A stretch of 64,000 nt of DNA from Gilliamella sp. ESL0405 (GTDB taxonomy: Bacteria > Pseudomonadota > Gammaproteobacteria > Enterobacterales > Orbaceae). The number at the start of each line of letters is the position of its first letter. Positions within the stretch are counted from its first letter, which is position 1. The stretch covers positions 124,001 through 188,000 of the forward strand of contig NZ_CP048265.1 of the NCBI RefSeq assembly GCF_019469205.1. Direction: 5' to 3'. Shown piece by piece: positions 9,384-18,300 of the stretch. Under the pieces are notes generated by a model. It searched no databases. It was not told the DNA's origin and worked only from the letters and a program-made list of their open reading frames with translations. The position numbers and the translations under genes were made by a program.

Positions 9384-9682
9384 AATTTTATATTTCCTTT
9401 TACTTATTTATATTTCATCAAATAATTTTTTATTGGTATAAACAATAAGTTATTGTTTGATGCATCTTTATTATTGTATTGAATAAAGTAATTGTCCAGA
9501 TTTGTAATTATTTATCTATTTAACGAATTTCTTAAATGATAGCTAATATAGCGCTTTTGGTGATCGGCTTTATTGTGATGCAAAACCGTTTGTCGCTATC
9601 TTCAAAACACGTTGACGTTCTGGGGCAGGCTGTGACGCCAGTGCTAACCTACTACTCGTAACAACTAAACAAGGTAATTATT
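9384..9682. other. Intergenic region; symE-type leader at its right end
   Basis: There is no gene from 9384 to about 9610. From about 9615 to 9682 the sequence resembles the leader of the intact symE at 12350-12414, ending in the same AATTATTATGA start context. This marks the left limit of the symE-like material. Confidence 0.45.
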
Positions 9683-9905
9683 ATGACTAAGGTATACGTT
9701 GTGCTAAAATTAACCACCAGTTAAAGAACGGGCACCAAACCTGACAAGCACTTTTATATCGTGGGTTACATGTTTGATGTCGGGCATAATAGTCCCAGCT
9801 CAGAACTCACTATTAAGGGCTAGCGGTTGAAACAGATACGTTTTTATGCCAAACGGCCTATCATCATTAAAGTTAAGCAAAACTAATTTATTATTGAACT
9901 TGTTA
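9683..9905 (+). pseudogene. Degenerate SymE-family toxin gene (copy 1)
   Basis: The ATG at 9683 is followed by an early in-frame TAA. A later stretch reads HFYIVGYMFDVG, then SSELTIKG, a stop, and RLKQIRFYAKRPIIIKVKQ. This is the SymE pattern of FYTIGY, LTIKGRWLEQ and PVIIKIEQGKL with several stop codons. The leader still resembles that of the intact copy at 12415. It lies just upstream of kptA. Confidence 0.75.
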
Positions 9906-9976
9906 TATGGATCTAAAAATAGATAAAAAAATTATCCTAACTCAGAGTTAGAGCGTGGATTAGTAAGGAAATAAAG

Positions 9977-10522
9977 ATGAGTAAACAACTAGATAAAATA
10001 AGTAAATTCTTAAGTTATATTTTGAGACATCAACCAGAAGCTATTGGAATTACATTAGATTCTGATGGTTGGGTTAATATTGACAGACTCATCATGCAAG
10101 CTAATCAACATAATGAATCTCTTACTAGAGAGTTGATAGAGCAAGTTGTTAAAACAAGTGATAAAAAACGTTTTACGATTTCGGATGACGGTCTAAAAAT
10201 ACGTGCAGCGCAAGGGCATTCAACTGAGCAAGTAAAAATAAGCCATGTAGAACAAATTCCCCCAGAATTTTTATATCACGGCACAGCCACTCGATTTATT
10301 GATTCCATTAAAAAACAGGGATTAATTGCTGGCAGTCGCCATTATGTCCATTTATCTGGCGATGAGAAGACTGCTAAGAAAGTAGGCGAAAGGCATGGAA
10401 AACCAGTAGTATTAAAAGTAAAAGCCTTACAGATGTCTCAACAAGGTTTTAAATTTTATTTGGCAGATAACGGTGTTTGGTTGACTAATGCTGTTCCTAA
10501 TATTTTTTTAATATTTGACTAA
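9977..10522 (+). CDS. kptA: RNA 2'-phosphotransferase, KptA/Tpt1 family
   Basis: A 181-residue enzyme of normal family length. It removes an internal 2'-phosphate from RNA using NAD, the last step of yeast-type tRNA splicing. The winged-helix part comes first ([24 protein letters not shown]). The ADP-ribosyltransferase-like part follows ([25 protein letters not shown]). The Arg-His pair in LRH and the other catalytic-type residues are intact. AAGGAAATAAAG precedes the ATG. The gene sits alone between a dead symE and a broken immunity gene at the end of an array of RNase toxin modules. A role in RNA repair or tolerance is possible but unproven. Confidence 0.9.
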   Translation: MSKQLDKISKFLSYILRHQPEAIGITLDSDGWVNIDRLIMQANQHNESLTRELIEQVVKTSDKKRFTISDDGLKIRAAQGHSTEQVKISHVEQIPPEFLYHGTATRFIDSIKKQGLIAGSRHYVHLSGDEKTAKKVGERHGKPVVLKVKALQMSQQGFKFYLADNGVWLTNAVPNIFLIFD

Positions 10523-10782
10523 ATCTTATTTAATTTAGCCCATTATGTTTGAGTTTAGAAGGAGCAAATAAGTTATTCATTATTTGATTCTCTAAAATTA
10601 AATTTCAATATTTTTAAATAAAATCCTAGTCGATATTGTTTATCAATAAATTTTGAACGTGTAAATTGGAAGTGTAATTCAAAAATTGACTATAAAATAT
10701 TAGATCAAAAAGGAGCATAAATAATTGGTATAGTGTATAGCTTGTTATAATAAACAACCTAAATTCTGGGTAACTTTTAGAA
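10523..10782. other. AT-rich intergenic region without recognised gene
   Basis: I see no coding sequence of note here. The region is very AT-rich and lies between kptA and the broken DUF6572-like gene. Confidence 0.4.
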
Positions 10783-11065
10783 TCAACCTATTCCATACTC
10801 TATTGTAGTATTAATTGATATTATAACTTCGTTAACTTTCTCCAAAAAACATATACATTCGTCAGGTATTTGGTACTTAAAATATATTTTTACTTTCAAT
10901 AACACTGATATAAAGATTTAGTTTTTCTTGTAATTTGAATAGATGTTCATTTATATCAGCTTCCCAATTGAAATGATCTTTTATAATCAATATCACTTTT
11001 TGAGGATGTATACCTTCCTTTGTCATCGTTATCATATCAATCTTATTTTTATCTTCAATAGTCAT
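10783..11065 (-). pseudogene. Broken DUF6572-like immunity-type gene
   Basis: The first part reads MTIEDKNKIDMITMT, then KVILIIKDHFNWEADINEHLF and LQEKLNLYISVIES, like small DUF6572 proteins often seen in toxin/immunity loci. A stop follows IESKNIF. In another frame the sequence continues YFKYQIPDECICFLEKVNEV and NTTIEYGIG before a TGA at 10783-10785. This looks like the normal C-terminal part after an internal deletion and frameshift. No toxin domain is left upstream of it. The family name is from memory of the pattern. Confidence 0.5.
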
Positions 11066-11116
11066 AAAATGTATTTATCTCTATTCGTTTTTGGTCTAAC
11101 TACTTCAGCTTTAATA

Positions 11117-11155
11117 GGTAAGTTGATTGTTGAGCTTGCGAAGCAAATCGCATAG
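11117..11155 (+). pseudogene. C-terminal scrap of a SymE-family gene (copy 2)
   Basis: Only GKLIVELAKQIA and a stop remain. This is nearly the same ending (GKLIVQLAK) as the larger remnant at 25440-25660. The downstream bases, including a perfect hairpin, also match that locus. Confidence 0.6.
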
Positions 11156-11174
11156 TTGGTAAATAATTAATCCA

Positions 11175-11199
11175 GTTCTGCGACAAAATCGCAGAACTA
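11175..11199. terminator. Hairpin between symE scrap and immunity gene
   Basis: AGTTCTGCGA and TCGCAGAACT form a perfect 10-bp stem with a 5-base loop. Almost the same hairpin occurs at 25686-25711 in the equivalent place. It probably ends both the immunity-gene and symE transcripts. Confidence 0.65.
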
Positions 11200-11213
11200 A
11201 TATAATATTTAGG

Positions 11214-11645
11214 CTACAAAGAATGATAAAACTCAATAATATCTTCTACAGTACATTGCCATTCGGATATTCTCACTCCATCTTCGTTATAAATTTCTCT
11301 ATTACTGATAAAATCATTTATGTTATTTACATCAAAATTATTATATTCATTAACAAATATCAATTTATTTTGGATATAAACTAATTCATTAACAAAATAA
11401 AGAGTCCAGGTAGATATAAAATTCAAATTATCAGGATCATACATCGAAACAATTAACGCTGCATGCTCTTTTGTTTCCAACCCATATTTAATTGATTTTT
11501 TCCAACTATCTTTATATTGTTCTATATCCCAATAAACAACTGGAATATTTATCCACTCATAGAAATCATTAATAACAATTTTTGATGGATAAACCTGCTC
11601 ACCAAAAACCTCTTTTGGAGAATTATTTATTTCAATGTTAAACAT
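11214..11645 (-). CDS. CDI immunity protein, CdiI type
   Basis: A 143-residue cytosolic protein. The middle part (VVYWDIEQYKDSWKKSI, then HAALIVSMYDPDNLNFISTW) and the end (RISEWQCTVEDIIEF) resemble one family of CdiI immunity proteins, as I recall the one with the CdiI_N-type fold. It should bind and block a cognate CdiA toxin. Only the last 21 codons of that toxin survive upstream (11650-11715), so this is an orphan immunity gene. It could still protect against outside attackers that use this toxin. Confidence 0.65.
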   Translation of the reverse strand: MFNIEINNSPKEVFGEQVYPSKIVINDFYEWINIPVVYWDIEQYKDSWKKSIKYGLETKEHAALIVSMYDPDNLNFISTWTLYFVNELVYIQNKLIFVNEYNNFDVNNINDFISNREIYNEDGVRISEWQCTVEDIIEFYHSL

Positions 11646-11649
11646 ATAG

Positions 11650-12236
11650 TTAATCCTTAATTCTATTTAAATCTTTATCATAAGTTCCAATTCTATTCCC
11701 TCTTCTATCAAACATTATAAAGCCCTAATTGCTTTCCGGCAGAAATATCGACCGTTTTGGCATCAATATCATGTCCGGCACTTAACGTCACATTATTGGC
11801 GGCACTGATTTCACTGCCAACGACATTGTGTTCATGGCTTTTACGATAATGTTTGCCACCACCTAAATCTAACTTCTCTTCAATCTCAGCGGCAGTAAAG
11901 CGAATATCATGACCGGCGTGCAACGACGTATTACCTGTATCGGCATTATTAATAATCCAGCCGGCTTTAGCATGAATATCATGCCCGGCATCGATAACAA
12001 TATTGCCATTATTCACCTGAATGATACTGGCCTGGTCGATATTGGTGGTGACATTATTGCCACGGATTTGCGTGCGGGTACTGGACAGAAGATTGATATC
12101 ATTATCGGCAGATAAATAAACCAGCTTATCACCGACTAACTTCCCGTAATTGGTAATATCATTTTTTGCATCGATTGCCACCCGCTCACCAAATACCGTG
12201 CCACTATTGGTGACATTATTGCCGGATAACTGAATA
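11650..12236 (-). pseudogene. cdiA core fragment joined to the last codons of a lost toxin
   Basis: From 12236 down to about 11717 the sequence encodes the same FHA-2 core as cdiA (GNNVTNSGTVFGERVAID to AGKQLGLY). It then breaks, with a stop at 11708-11710. In another frame a 21-residue toxin tail, MFDRRGNRIGTYDKDLNRIK, runs to a TAA at 11650-11652, just before the immunity gene. Nearly the whole toxin module was deleted. Upstream of 12236 the homology to cdiA stops abruptly. A longer open frame to 12370 exists but its first residues are not CdiA-like. Confidence 0.75.
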
Positions 12237-12339
12237 ATTTTTAATAGGTTATAGGAAGAAGTTAAAGCCGTGAGTAAGATATTTTTAGAAGACTTTTTAA
12301 TCAAGAAGCAGATTAAATTACAGGCTAGGTAGGACGGGT

Positions 12340-12390
12340 AAAAAAGTAACGTAGCAGTAACAGGCGACAACTTGCTACCACTACTTACCC
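12340..12390 (-). ncRNA. Candidate SymR-like antisense RNA
   Basis: On the minus strand a TATAAT box (12401-12396) lies just upstream of the symE start. About 7 bases on, a short transcript would run through a hairpin with GTAGCA/TGCTAC arms (plus-strand 12373-12378 and 12351-12356) to a TTTTTT at 12345-12340. Its position opposite the symE leader matches SymR of E. coli. No good -35 box is visible, so this is a suggestion only. Confidence 0.3.
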
Positions 12391-12414
12391 CAACAATTAT
12401 ACGAGATAATTATT

Positions 12415-12648
12415 ATGAGTGAGGTGCATTCAACGCTAAAATCAACCACAGACAAAGCACCTGCACCACAACTCACTGAGCGGTTTTATACCATTGGCTA
12501 CGTGCCGCAAGGCACAAAGCCCAACCCCAGATCACAACTGACCATTAAAGGCAGGTGGCTGGAGCAGATAGGCTTTTATGTGGGCTGCCCTGTTATCATT
12601 AAGATTGAACAGGGCAAGTTGGTGGTTGAACTTGATTTGCAAGTTTAA
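12415..12648 (+). CDS. symE: SymE-family type I toxin (the only intact copy)
   Basis: A 77-residue protein with the SymE pattern: RFYTIGYVPQG, KPNPRSQLTIKGRWLEQIGF, then GCPVIIKIEQGKLVV. SymE has an AbrB-like fold and acts on RNA or the nucleoid. In E. coli it is repressed by the antisense RNA SymR. The start context AATTATTATGAGTGAG is shared with the dead copy at 9683. It is transcribed against the surrounding CDI modules, between the immunity gene at 12698-12949 and the cdiA fragment ending at 12236. Length and motifs are complete, so it is probably functional. Confidence 0.8.
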   Translation: MSEVHSTLKSTTDKAPAPQLTERFYTIGYVPQGTKPNPRSQLTIKGRWLEQIGFYVGCPVIIKIEQGKLVVELDLQV

Positions 12649-12697
12649 AAATAAATAATAAAAGATCCCCCAGCTTGTTAAGGCGGGAAATAAGAAA

Positions 12698-12949
12698 TTA
12701 TTTATTGGGGTTTATATATAAAAATCTATTATCTAAATCCAAACCGAGTAAATCAACAATATGAAGTACTTTGTTATATTCGTCTTCACTAATTTTCACA
12801 TCAAAATCTGCAATATGATCACACAATGTTTCAAAAGCCAAAACATTTTCGGAATGATTAATATAATCCAAAGCATAATCTATTAACTCAGGATCTATCC
12901 TATCTTTTAAAGAATTACCAAATTCTTTTATACAATTGTTAACTAACAT
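12698..12949 (-). CDS. Immunity protein for the EndoU-type toxin
   Basis: A small acidic helical protein of 83 residues (LIDYALDYINHSENVLAFETL, then DHIADFDVKISEDEY and DLLGLDLDN). It resembles MafI-type immunity proteins. It starts 23 bases after the stop of the EndoU-type toxin fragment on the same strand, the usual toxin-immunity order, so it most likely neutralises that toxin. The MafI-like family is my reading of the pattern, not a search result. Confidence 0.6.
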   Translation of the reverse strand: MLVNNCIKEFGNSLKDRIDPELIDYALDYINHSENVLAFETLCDHIADFDVKISEDEYNKVLHIVDLLGLDLDNRFLYINPNK

Positions 12950-12972
12950 AATTATTTAACCTTTATAACTTT

Positions 12973-13770
12973 TTACTTAATTGGTTTATAATGAGAAGGA
13001 ACTGGCGCCTTGTCCGGAAACGCAGTTATTATTTTTCCATTTGCTGGTTCATAAATAACTCTAATACGTACCCCATCTCTAATTTCGTATGCAGCCCATC
13101 TTGCAGGATTTCCTGCTTTTGTATAAAGACCACCAGTTCCACTCTGTGCATACCATTGTGTATTAGGCGATGTCGCAATATCCCCTATTTCATGGACAAT
13201 TTTGTCTGCAGACCAATCCTTAGGAAATGTGGTTTTACCAGGATTTCCTGGGTACATGTGTCCGCCACTTGTTGGTCCATCCCCATATAGTATATGCTGC
13301 TTAGCTTCAGGTGATAGAATATCGACATACTTCTGATTTTCAGGCGATATTTTTGCATTCGTTCCCTTACCAGCATTAATTTGTTGCTCTTTCGCTACAT
13401 GTTCACCAAAATTACTACTTTCGTTTGCTTTCTGATTGGTAGCCTGATTATCAAGTATTTTATCCTTAGTCTCTTTATAATTTCCACCACCTTGTTCAAC
13501 ATTTCCTTTTCCGTGTTGTAGCTCTAACTCTGTTTTGTCTAATGGTTTGTTGACAGCGGTTCCCTTTCCGGCATTGGTTGCAGTTTTTCCGATCAACTGC
13601 TTGGTGTTACCGAATACTTTTTGTATTCTAGGCAGAGTAATCCCAGCTCCAACTACACCATGAACTGTCATCATGCTACCCATATAATAGCCAGCCATTT
13701 TTTGTGCATCTTCTTCGTTGTAACCCCAACGCTGAAAAGATAACACCACGCCATCATAGATACTGCGCAA
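12973..13770 (-). CDS. Orphan CdiA C-terminus with EndoU-type RNase toxin
   Basis: The ORF starts at 13770, but homology to the cdiA copy at 19353-23903 extends in frame to about 13823, where the dead symE begins. The first 140 residues are the shared pretoxin part (KPLDKTELELQHGKGNVEQ to INAGKG). The last 125 are a new toxin: HILYGDGPTSGGHMYPG, then FPKDWSADKIVHEIGDIAT, RDGVRIRVIYEP and IITAFP. This pattern fits bacterial EndoU nucleases used as CDI toxins. There is no signal peptide, TPS domain or repeat region, so it cannot be delivered unless recombined into the full cdiA. Confidence 0.75.
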   Translation of the reverse strand: MRSIYDGVVLSFQRWGYNEEDAQKMAGYYMGSMMTVHGVVGAGITLPRIQKVFGNTKQLIGKTATNAGKGTAVNKPLDKTELELQHGKGNVEQGGGNYKETKDKILDNQATNQKANESSNFGEHVAKEQQINAGKGTNAKISPENQKYVDILSPEAKQHILYGDGPTSGGHMYPGNPGKTTFPKDWSADKIVHEIGDIATSPNTQWYAQSGTGGLYTKAGNPARWAAYEIRDGVRIRVIYEPANGKIITAFPDKAPVPSHYKPIK

Positions 13771-13825
13771 TTCATTTGCTTCTTTTGATGTTGATGCTAA
13801 CAGTTGGTTTATTTGCTGATAGCCT

Positions 13826-13945
13826 CAAACCACAGTAACTATTAGGATAGCGGGGCTGGAGCAGATAAAATTTTATGTCAGATTGCCCTGTTATTATTAA
13901 AATTGAGCAGGGCTAGTTGATAGTAGAACTTGCGAGGTAGATTCT
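13826..13945 (+). pseudogene. Degenerate SymE-family gene (copy 4)
   Basis: The stretch AGCGGGGCTGGAGCAG to GAACTTGCGAGGTAG aligns with the second half of the intact symE (GRWLEQIGFYVGCPVIIKIE). It has frame breaks and lacks the 5' half. It fills the space between the EndoU-type fragment (ending at about 13823) and the next module's immunity gene. Confidence 0.7.
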
Positions 13946-13956
13946 AAAAACAAACA

Positions 13957-13981
13957 AATCCCAGCTTTTTGAGCTGGGAAC
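13957..13981. terminator. Hairpin after the small membrane immunity gene
   Basis: TCCCAGCT and AGCTGGGA are separated by a few T bases, next to the stop of the membrane immunity gene and the end of the symE remnant. Confidence 0.5.
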
Positions 13982-13985
13982 TAAA

Positions 13986-14234
13986 TTATTTACCAAAGAT
14001 CTTAATCCCTAAACGACGACACTCCAAATACCACATAGCGATTCCTACAGGGATACCAAAAGGAGCTAGTTTACAAGCTATATATATATCTTTAGTATCA
14101 ATTACAAATTCATTTGTTTTAAAATAAAACAAAAATGAAAATATTAAACTTATAATTAAAATACTAAAAAACAAGATTAAAGGCATCGCTATACATAGAA
14201 ACAGTAATGCTAAATATTTTCTATTTTTCTTCAT
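13986..14234 (-). CDS. Two-helix membrane protein, probable immunity protein
   Basis: An 82-residue protein with a long hydrophobic segment (about residues 8-37) and a second weaker one (about 52-67) ending in basic residues. It starts one base after the stop of the orphan toxin at 14236. A membrane immunity protein fits a membrane-active toxin, and the upstream C-terminus is glycine-rich and hydrophobic. No family is recognised; the function follows from position and membrane character. Confidence 0.55.
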   Translation of the reverse strand: MKKNRKYLALLFLCIAMPLILFFSILIISLIFSFLFYFKTNEFVIDTKDIYIACKLAPFGIPVGIAMWYLECRRLGIKIFGK

Positions 14235-14235
14235 C

Positions 14236-14901
14236 TCATTTACTCTTCATCAGATCATTAATCTTATTGTCAATTAATTCTCCTGTAGCAGAGTCTACGA
14301 CTCCCCCGGAAATAGCCGGAATAGAACTTTGAGAAGCGGGTTTAGTAATAGTCCAAATTCCAATAGGAATCCACTCATATTGTTTTGATACTGGATTAAA
14401 TAATTTCTCTAATGGACCTTGTAACATCTTGCCGCCAAGATAACCAAAACCAGATCCTATTGCACTAGCAGCAGCACCAATTAACGGATCTTCATCCTTT
14501 AAATAATTTGATGTTGCACCGCCTGCGGCATTCCAACCAACTGTCCCCCAAAACCCTGTCCCTGCACCACCAGTAACAGCACCAACTCCTGATGCAATTC
14601 CTACATCAGTCCAATTAATACTTCCATCTGGATTTAATGTATATTGCATTCCTGCATTAATGGCGCCACTCAGTGAACCACCAATTATTGCAGTATTAGG
14701 AAGAACAGCACCTCCTACAATTATACCTGTTGCAAAACCGCTTGCAATTGCTCTATCTCGAATCATTTCATTCGCATAATCTGTTGCTGCTTTTTCATCA
14801 CCTTTAAATAGTAACAAACCATCTCGATAATCACGGTCAAATTCATCCATTACTTGCAAGGCCATAAAATTATTCTCAACCGCATTCTTCCCGGCAGCCA
14901 T
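14236..14901 (-). CDS. Orphan CdiA C-terminus with glycine-rich, membrane-active-like toxin
   Basis: The frame is open from about 15031, where it encodes the conserved CdiA sequence LYGKDASKLTEAEKQNINAL to AAGKNAVENN. The ATG at 14901 lies just before the VENN motif. After VENN comes an unrelated C-terminus of about 210 residues with repeated Gly/Ala hydrophobic stretches (GFATGIIVGGAVLPN, GVGAVTGGAGTGFW, AAASAIGSGFGYLGG). This resembles glycine-zipper helices of pore-forming CDI toxins. It ends GELIDNKINDLMKSK. The paired downstream gene encodes a membrane protein. The toxin class is inference; the orphan CT status is seen directly. Confidence 0.65.
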   Translation of the reverse strand: MAAGKNAVENNFMALQVMDEFDRDYRDGLLLFKGDEKAATDYANEMIRDRAIASGFATGIIVGGAVLPNTAIIGGSLSGAINAGMQYTLNPDGSINWTDVGIASGVGAVTGGAGTGFWGTVGWNAAGGATSNYLKDEDPLIGAAASAIGSGFGYLGGKMLQGPLEKLFNPVSKQYEWIPIGIWTITKPASQSSIPAISGGVVDSATGELIDNKINDLMKSK

Positions 14902-15031
14902 TGCCGCACCGGCAGCGCCGGTATCACCGCCACCGGCGGCAATTGCCAGGCCGGCTGCCAGCTGGGCGAGGGCGTTGATGTTTTGTTTTTCGGCTTCGGT
15001 TAACTTGCTAGCATCTTTACCGTAGAGTTGT
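14869..15031 (-). repeat. Short copy of the cdiA pretoxin end (VENN block)
   Basis: This stretch is nearly identical to the cdiA sequence just before VENN (compare 16179 onward, 20436 onward and 27050 onward). Homology stops at about 15031 with an in-frame stop. Confidence 0.85.
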
Positions 15032-15078
15032 TAACAAGTCAGTTAAGTTAAGATCCCATGCCAACGTGTGGTTTTTAA

Positions 15079-15345
15079 CTATCTTAGCTTTTTTAGTTCT
15101 TGCTCAATTTGTTCAATAAGTTGTGATTCATCTAATTCATATTCTTCTCTGTCAGAATCAGGATTATAAAGATCAGCTAAACAAAATATGGATGATAAAC
15201 ATTCACTTATACTATCTTCATCATTAATCAAGATATTGTTATCTCGTTCTATTTGATAAAGTTCAATATAAGCTTCAACAAAAACTTGAGGAGTTATCCT
15301 TCCATTAACTAATGATCTAGTAAATTCTAATATCGTGAGGCTCAT
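15079..15345 (-). CDS. Colicin D-type immunity protein
   Basis: An 88-residue acidic protein. The core ELYQIERDNNILINDEDSIS, then FCLADLYNPDSDREEYELDE, matches the immunity family of colicin D and klebicin D, which blocks the tRNase active site. Its ATG overlaps the stop of the toxin gene by 4 bases (ATGA), so the two are translationally coupled. The toxin upstream has a colicin D-like C-terminus, so the pair agrees. Confidence 0.82.
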   Translation of the reverse strand: MSLTILEFTRSLVNGRITPQVFVEAYIELYQIERDNNILINDEDSISECLSSIFCLADLYNPDSDREEYELDESQLIEQIEQELKKLR

Positions 15346-18300
15346 CGTAATACTCCATTTTTCATATAGTTTTCATATTGAGGTGTTCCTGGAGTAATCT
15401 TAAATCCGGTAACAAAATTACCAGATTTATCAAGAACAACTACATTATTTGTATTTGAATTAAAAAATACTTTTGAGTCTGTTACAAAGCCATAAGTACC
15501 TAGAGGTTTGGTTGCTTCATCTCCCATATGGCTTTTAATTGCTGTTTCATATTGACTAAGTGTTTCAGCGTTTTTCTTTGTTGTTGTTATCCCAAAATCA
15601 GCAGCATGTTTAAACTTTTTATCTAACTGTTTTTGTGTGATCCCTGTTAATTCATTGGCAACCGAATTACCACCCATCCCGTTTCCAACTTTAATTTGTT
15701 TTATGATAGTGTTATTAGCTCTATCATAAACAATTTTATAATTCGCGTTTTCACTAAGAGTCGTTTTTATTTCATTTAATACGACAGATGGATTTTCAAT
15801 ACGATTATTTTTATATAATTCCATTATAGCAGCAAGTTCATTCAGTTCAGACTTACTTAATGAATTAACTAATGAGCCAGCAGTCATTCCTAACCCTGCC
15901 GCCGGGTAACCTTCAAATCCAACAGTTTCGATTAACCAAGTTCCTACATTATTGGCACACAATACAGGATTGGCAGTACAAGAAGCAATAGCAGGACCGG
16001 CTATATCAATTGCGATAGGTGCGGCTATCAGTCCGCCTATCACAATCACTTGCGGTTCGCCGTACTCTATTATCGTTTCGTTATAACTGTTTATTCCTTC
16101 CCAGATAACCTTATCTTCACAAGCTTTATCGCCGTTACATGAAGCCTCTGCGGCCTTTACAATGGCTTGACCAATATGATTATTCTCAACCGCATTCTTC
16201 CCGGCAGCCATTGCCGCACCGGCAGCGCCGGTATCACCGCCACCGGCGGCAATCGCCAGGCCGGCTGCCAGCTGGGCGAGGGCGCTGATGTTTTGTTTTT
16301 CAGCTTCGGTTAAGTCTTTAACATCTTTACCGTAGAGTTGTTCACGAATCAGTTTCGCCGCCAGCTCACCGGCAACCGCACCGACCCCACCGGCAATCGA
16401 TGGGCCACCTTGCAGCTCAGCGACAACGGCGCCGAGTATCGCATGGGCAATTAAGTTACCGGCGATATCATCGGTCACCCAGTTACCTTTTTCATCAGCA
16501 TGACCGGTATGCAGTTTGATTTGCTCGGCAATCCACGGCGCACTGGCACCCGCCAGACTACCGGTAATATCACCGGTGATCACCCCGGTCACAATCGCCA
16601 TAGCGGTATCAATCCCTTTACTGACATTACCGCCCATTGCGCCAAGATTTTTATCTTTATTGGCTTCCAGATGAGCATCAACCAGCGCGTAATAAATGGA
16701 GTCTTCATTCGCGCTATAATATTGTTCAAATGAGGCGTATTTTGCTTTTTCCTCATCACTTAAATATTTATATCGCTTTTCCGCTTCCGCCCGGGTTAAC
16801 GCATCCTTATTTTTATCCACCTCTTTTTGTGCCTCAATGCGGTCATATTTCTTCACCACACTTTTAGCCTGTTGGGCAATATCTTTAATCAGCTCAACCG
16901 TCTCAATTTTATCCAGCTCTTTTTGCTTATCAAAAATCTGTTTGAGCGGATTATTGGCACTGTCCGTATCCCGGCTTAAGCCGTTAATATCCTGTTTTTG
17001 CTGGTCCTGATTGCGGATGATTAACTCGCCTTTTTCCACCGCTGATTTGGTGGTACTTGAGTCACTGTCACTGTCTTTAAATGCCGTTGGCGCACCGGGA
17101 CCGGCCGTGCCACCACTAATGGCAACATGGGTCACTTTAAAGTCAGCTTTATTTTTAATATCACTGAAGCTGATAGTGCCGGTATCAAGTTTGTTTTTAT
17201 TTGTATCTTCCGCTTTCGAGGCAATCACCGCGCCTTTTAAGTCCGTGTTATTGCCGACCGTGATATCATAGCCGCCTTGACCGGCAAAGATACCCGACTG
17301 GTCAGTCACACTTGCCCATTTACTTTCCATTTCAGTGGCCGATAACGAGCCGTTCGCACTCACCCCACCATAACCGGCGGTGCCGCTGACTGAAGCACTG
17401 ATTTTTTCATAATCATAATTATCGGTATCTTGCAGTGACTGAATGTTAAGATTATTGCCCACATTCATCTTCACCGTATCACCTTTTAACTGACCACCGA
17501 CCACATTCACATCATGACCGGTTTTGATATTGAGTTGATTCCTGGCATCAATCACACTCTCGGTCCAGGCACTGCCGTCAGCATTTTCCCGCTCCCGACT
17601 AAAGTTACCGTTGGCTTTAAACCGCAGACCACTTTCATCACCACCAAACTGAAGCTGAATGCCCACGCCACCGCCGTAGCTTTTCTCATCCCGGTCACTG
17701 TGCTGCGTATTGACCGCACCAATCACATTCACATCCCGGTTAGCGGTCAGATTAATATCATTGCCGGCTTTCACCTCACTGCCTTTTAAGGTGATATTCC
17801 CGCCTTGCTCATTTGCATCACCGGTTGCGGTGATATGAATATTCTGCCCGGCAGAGACCCCGCTACTGATAACATTATGTTGCTCCTGATTGACCTCCCG
17901 CTCAGTGCGCTGCGTGCCCACCATCACACTGACACCGATTGACGCCTGTTTTTGACCTTGCTGATTTTGCAGCTGCAAATCTTCAATCGCTTCAAGTGCG
18001 GTCAGCGCAGATTTAATCGATTGCAGGGCTAATAACTTATCATTGCCTTTCTCTTTCGCCCGCTCAACCGCTTTGGCCGCTTCATACATATCTGCTGCCG
18101 TACCGGTTAACGCAATGGTCAGTCCGGATTTCTCATAAGTGTACTGCTCGTTATAGGTGGTTTTGGCATCAAGTGCCTCGATAGCCACATTCTCACCGGT
18201 TAAGTTCACATCCTGCTTAGCAATAATATCACTGCCTTTGACGGTAATATCCTTACCGGCCTGAATGCTCACATTACCCTCAGTGCTGCCGACGGTACTG

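Noticed and set aside
17011-17271. Recurrent plus-strand frames of 67-91 aa opposite every cdiA copy (also 17514, 18312, 21268, 21771, 22569, 27882, 28385, 29183)
   Set aside because: They recur only because the cdiA core is repeated. They lie fully antisense to a clear coding sequence, lack ribosome sites and resemble no protein.
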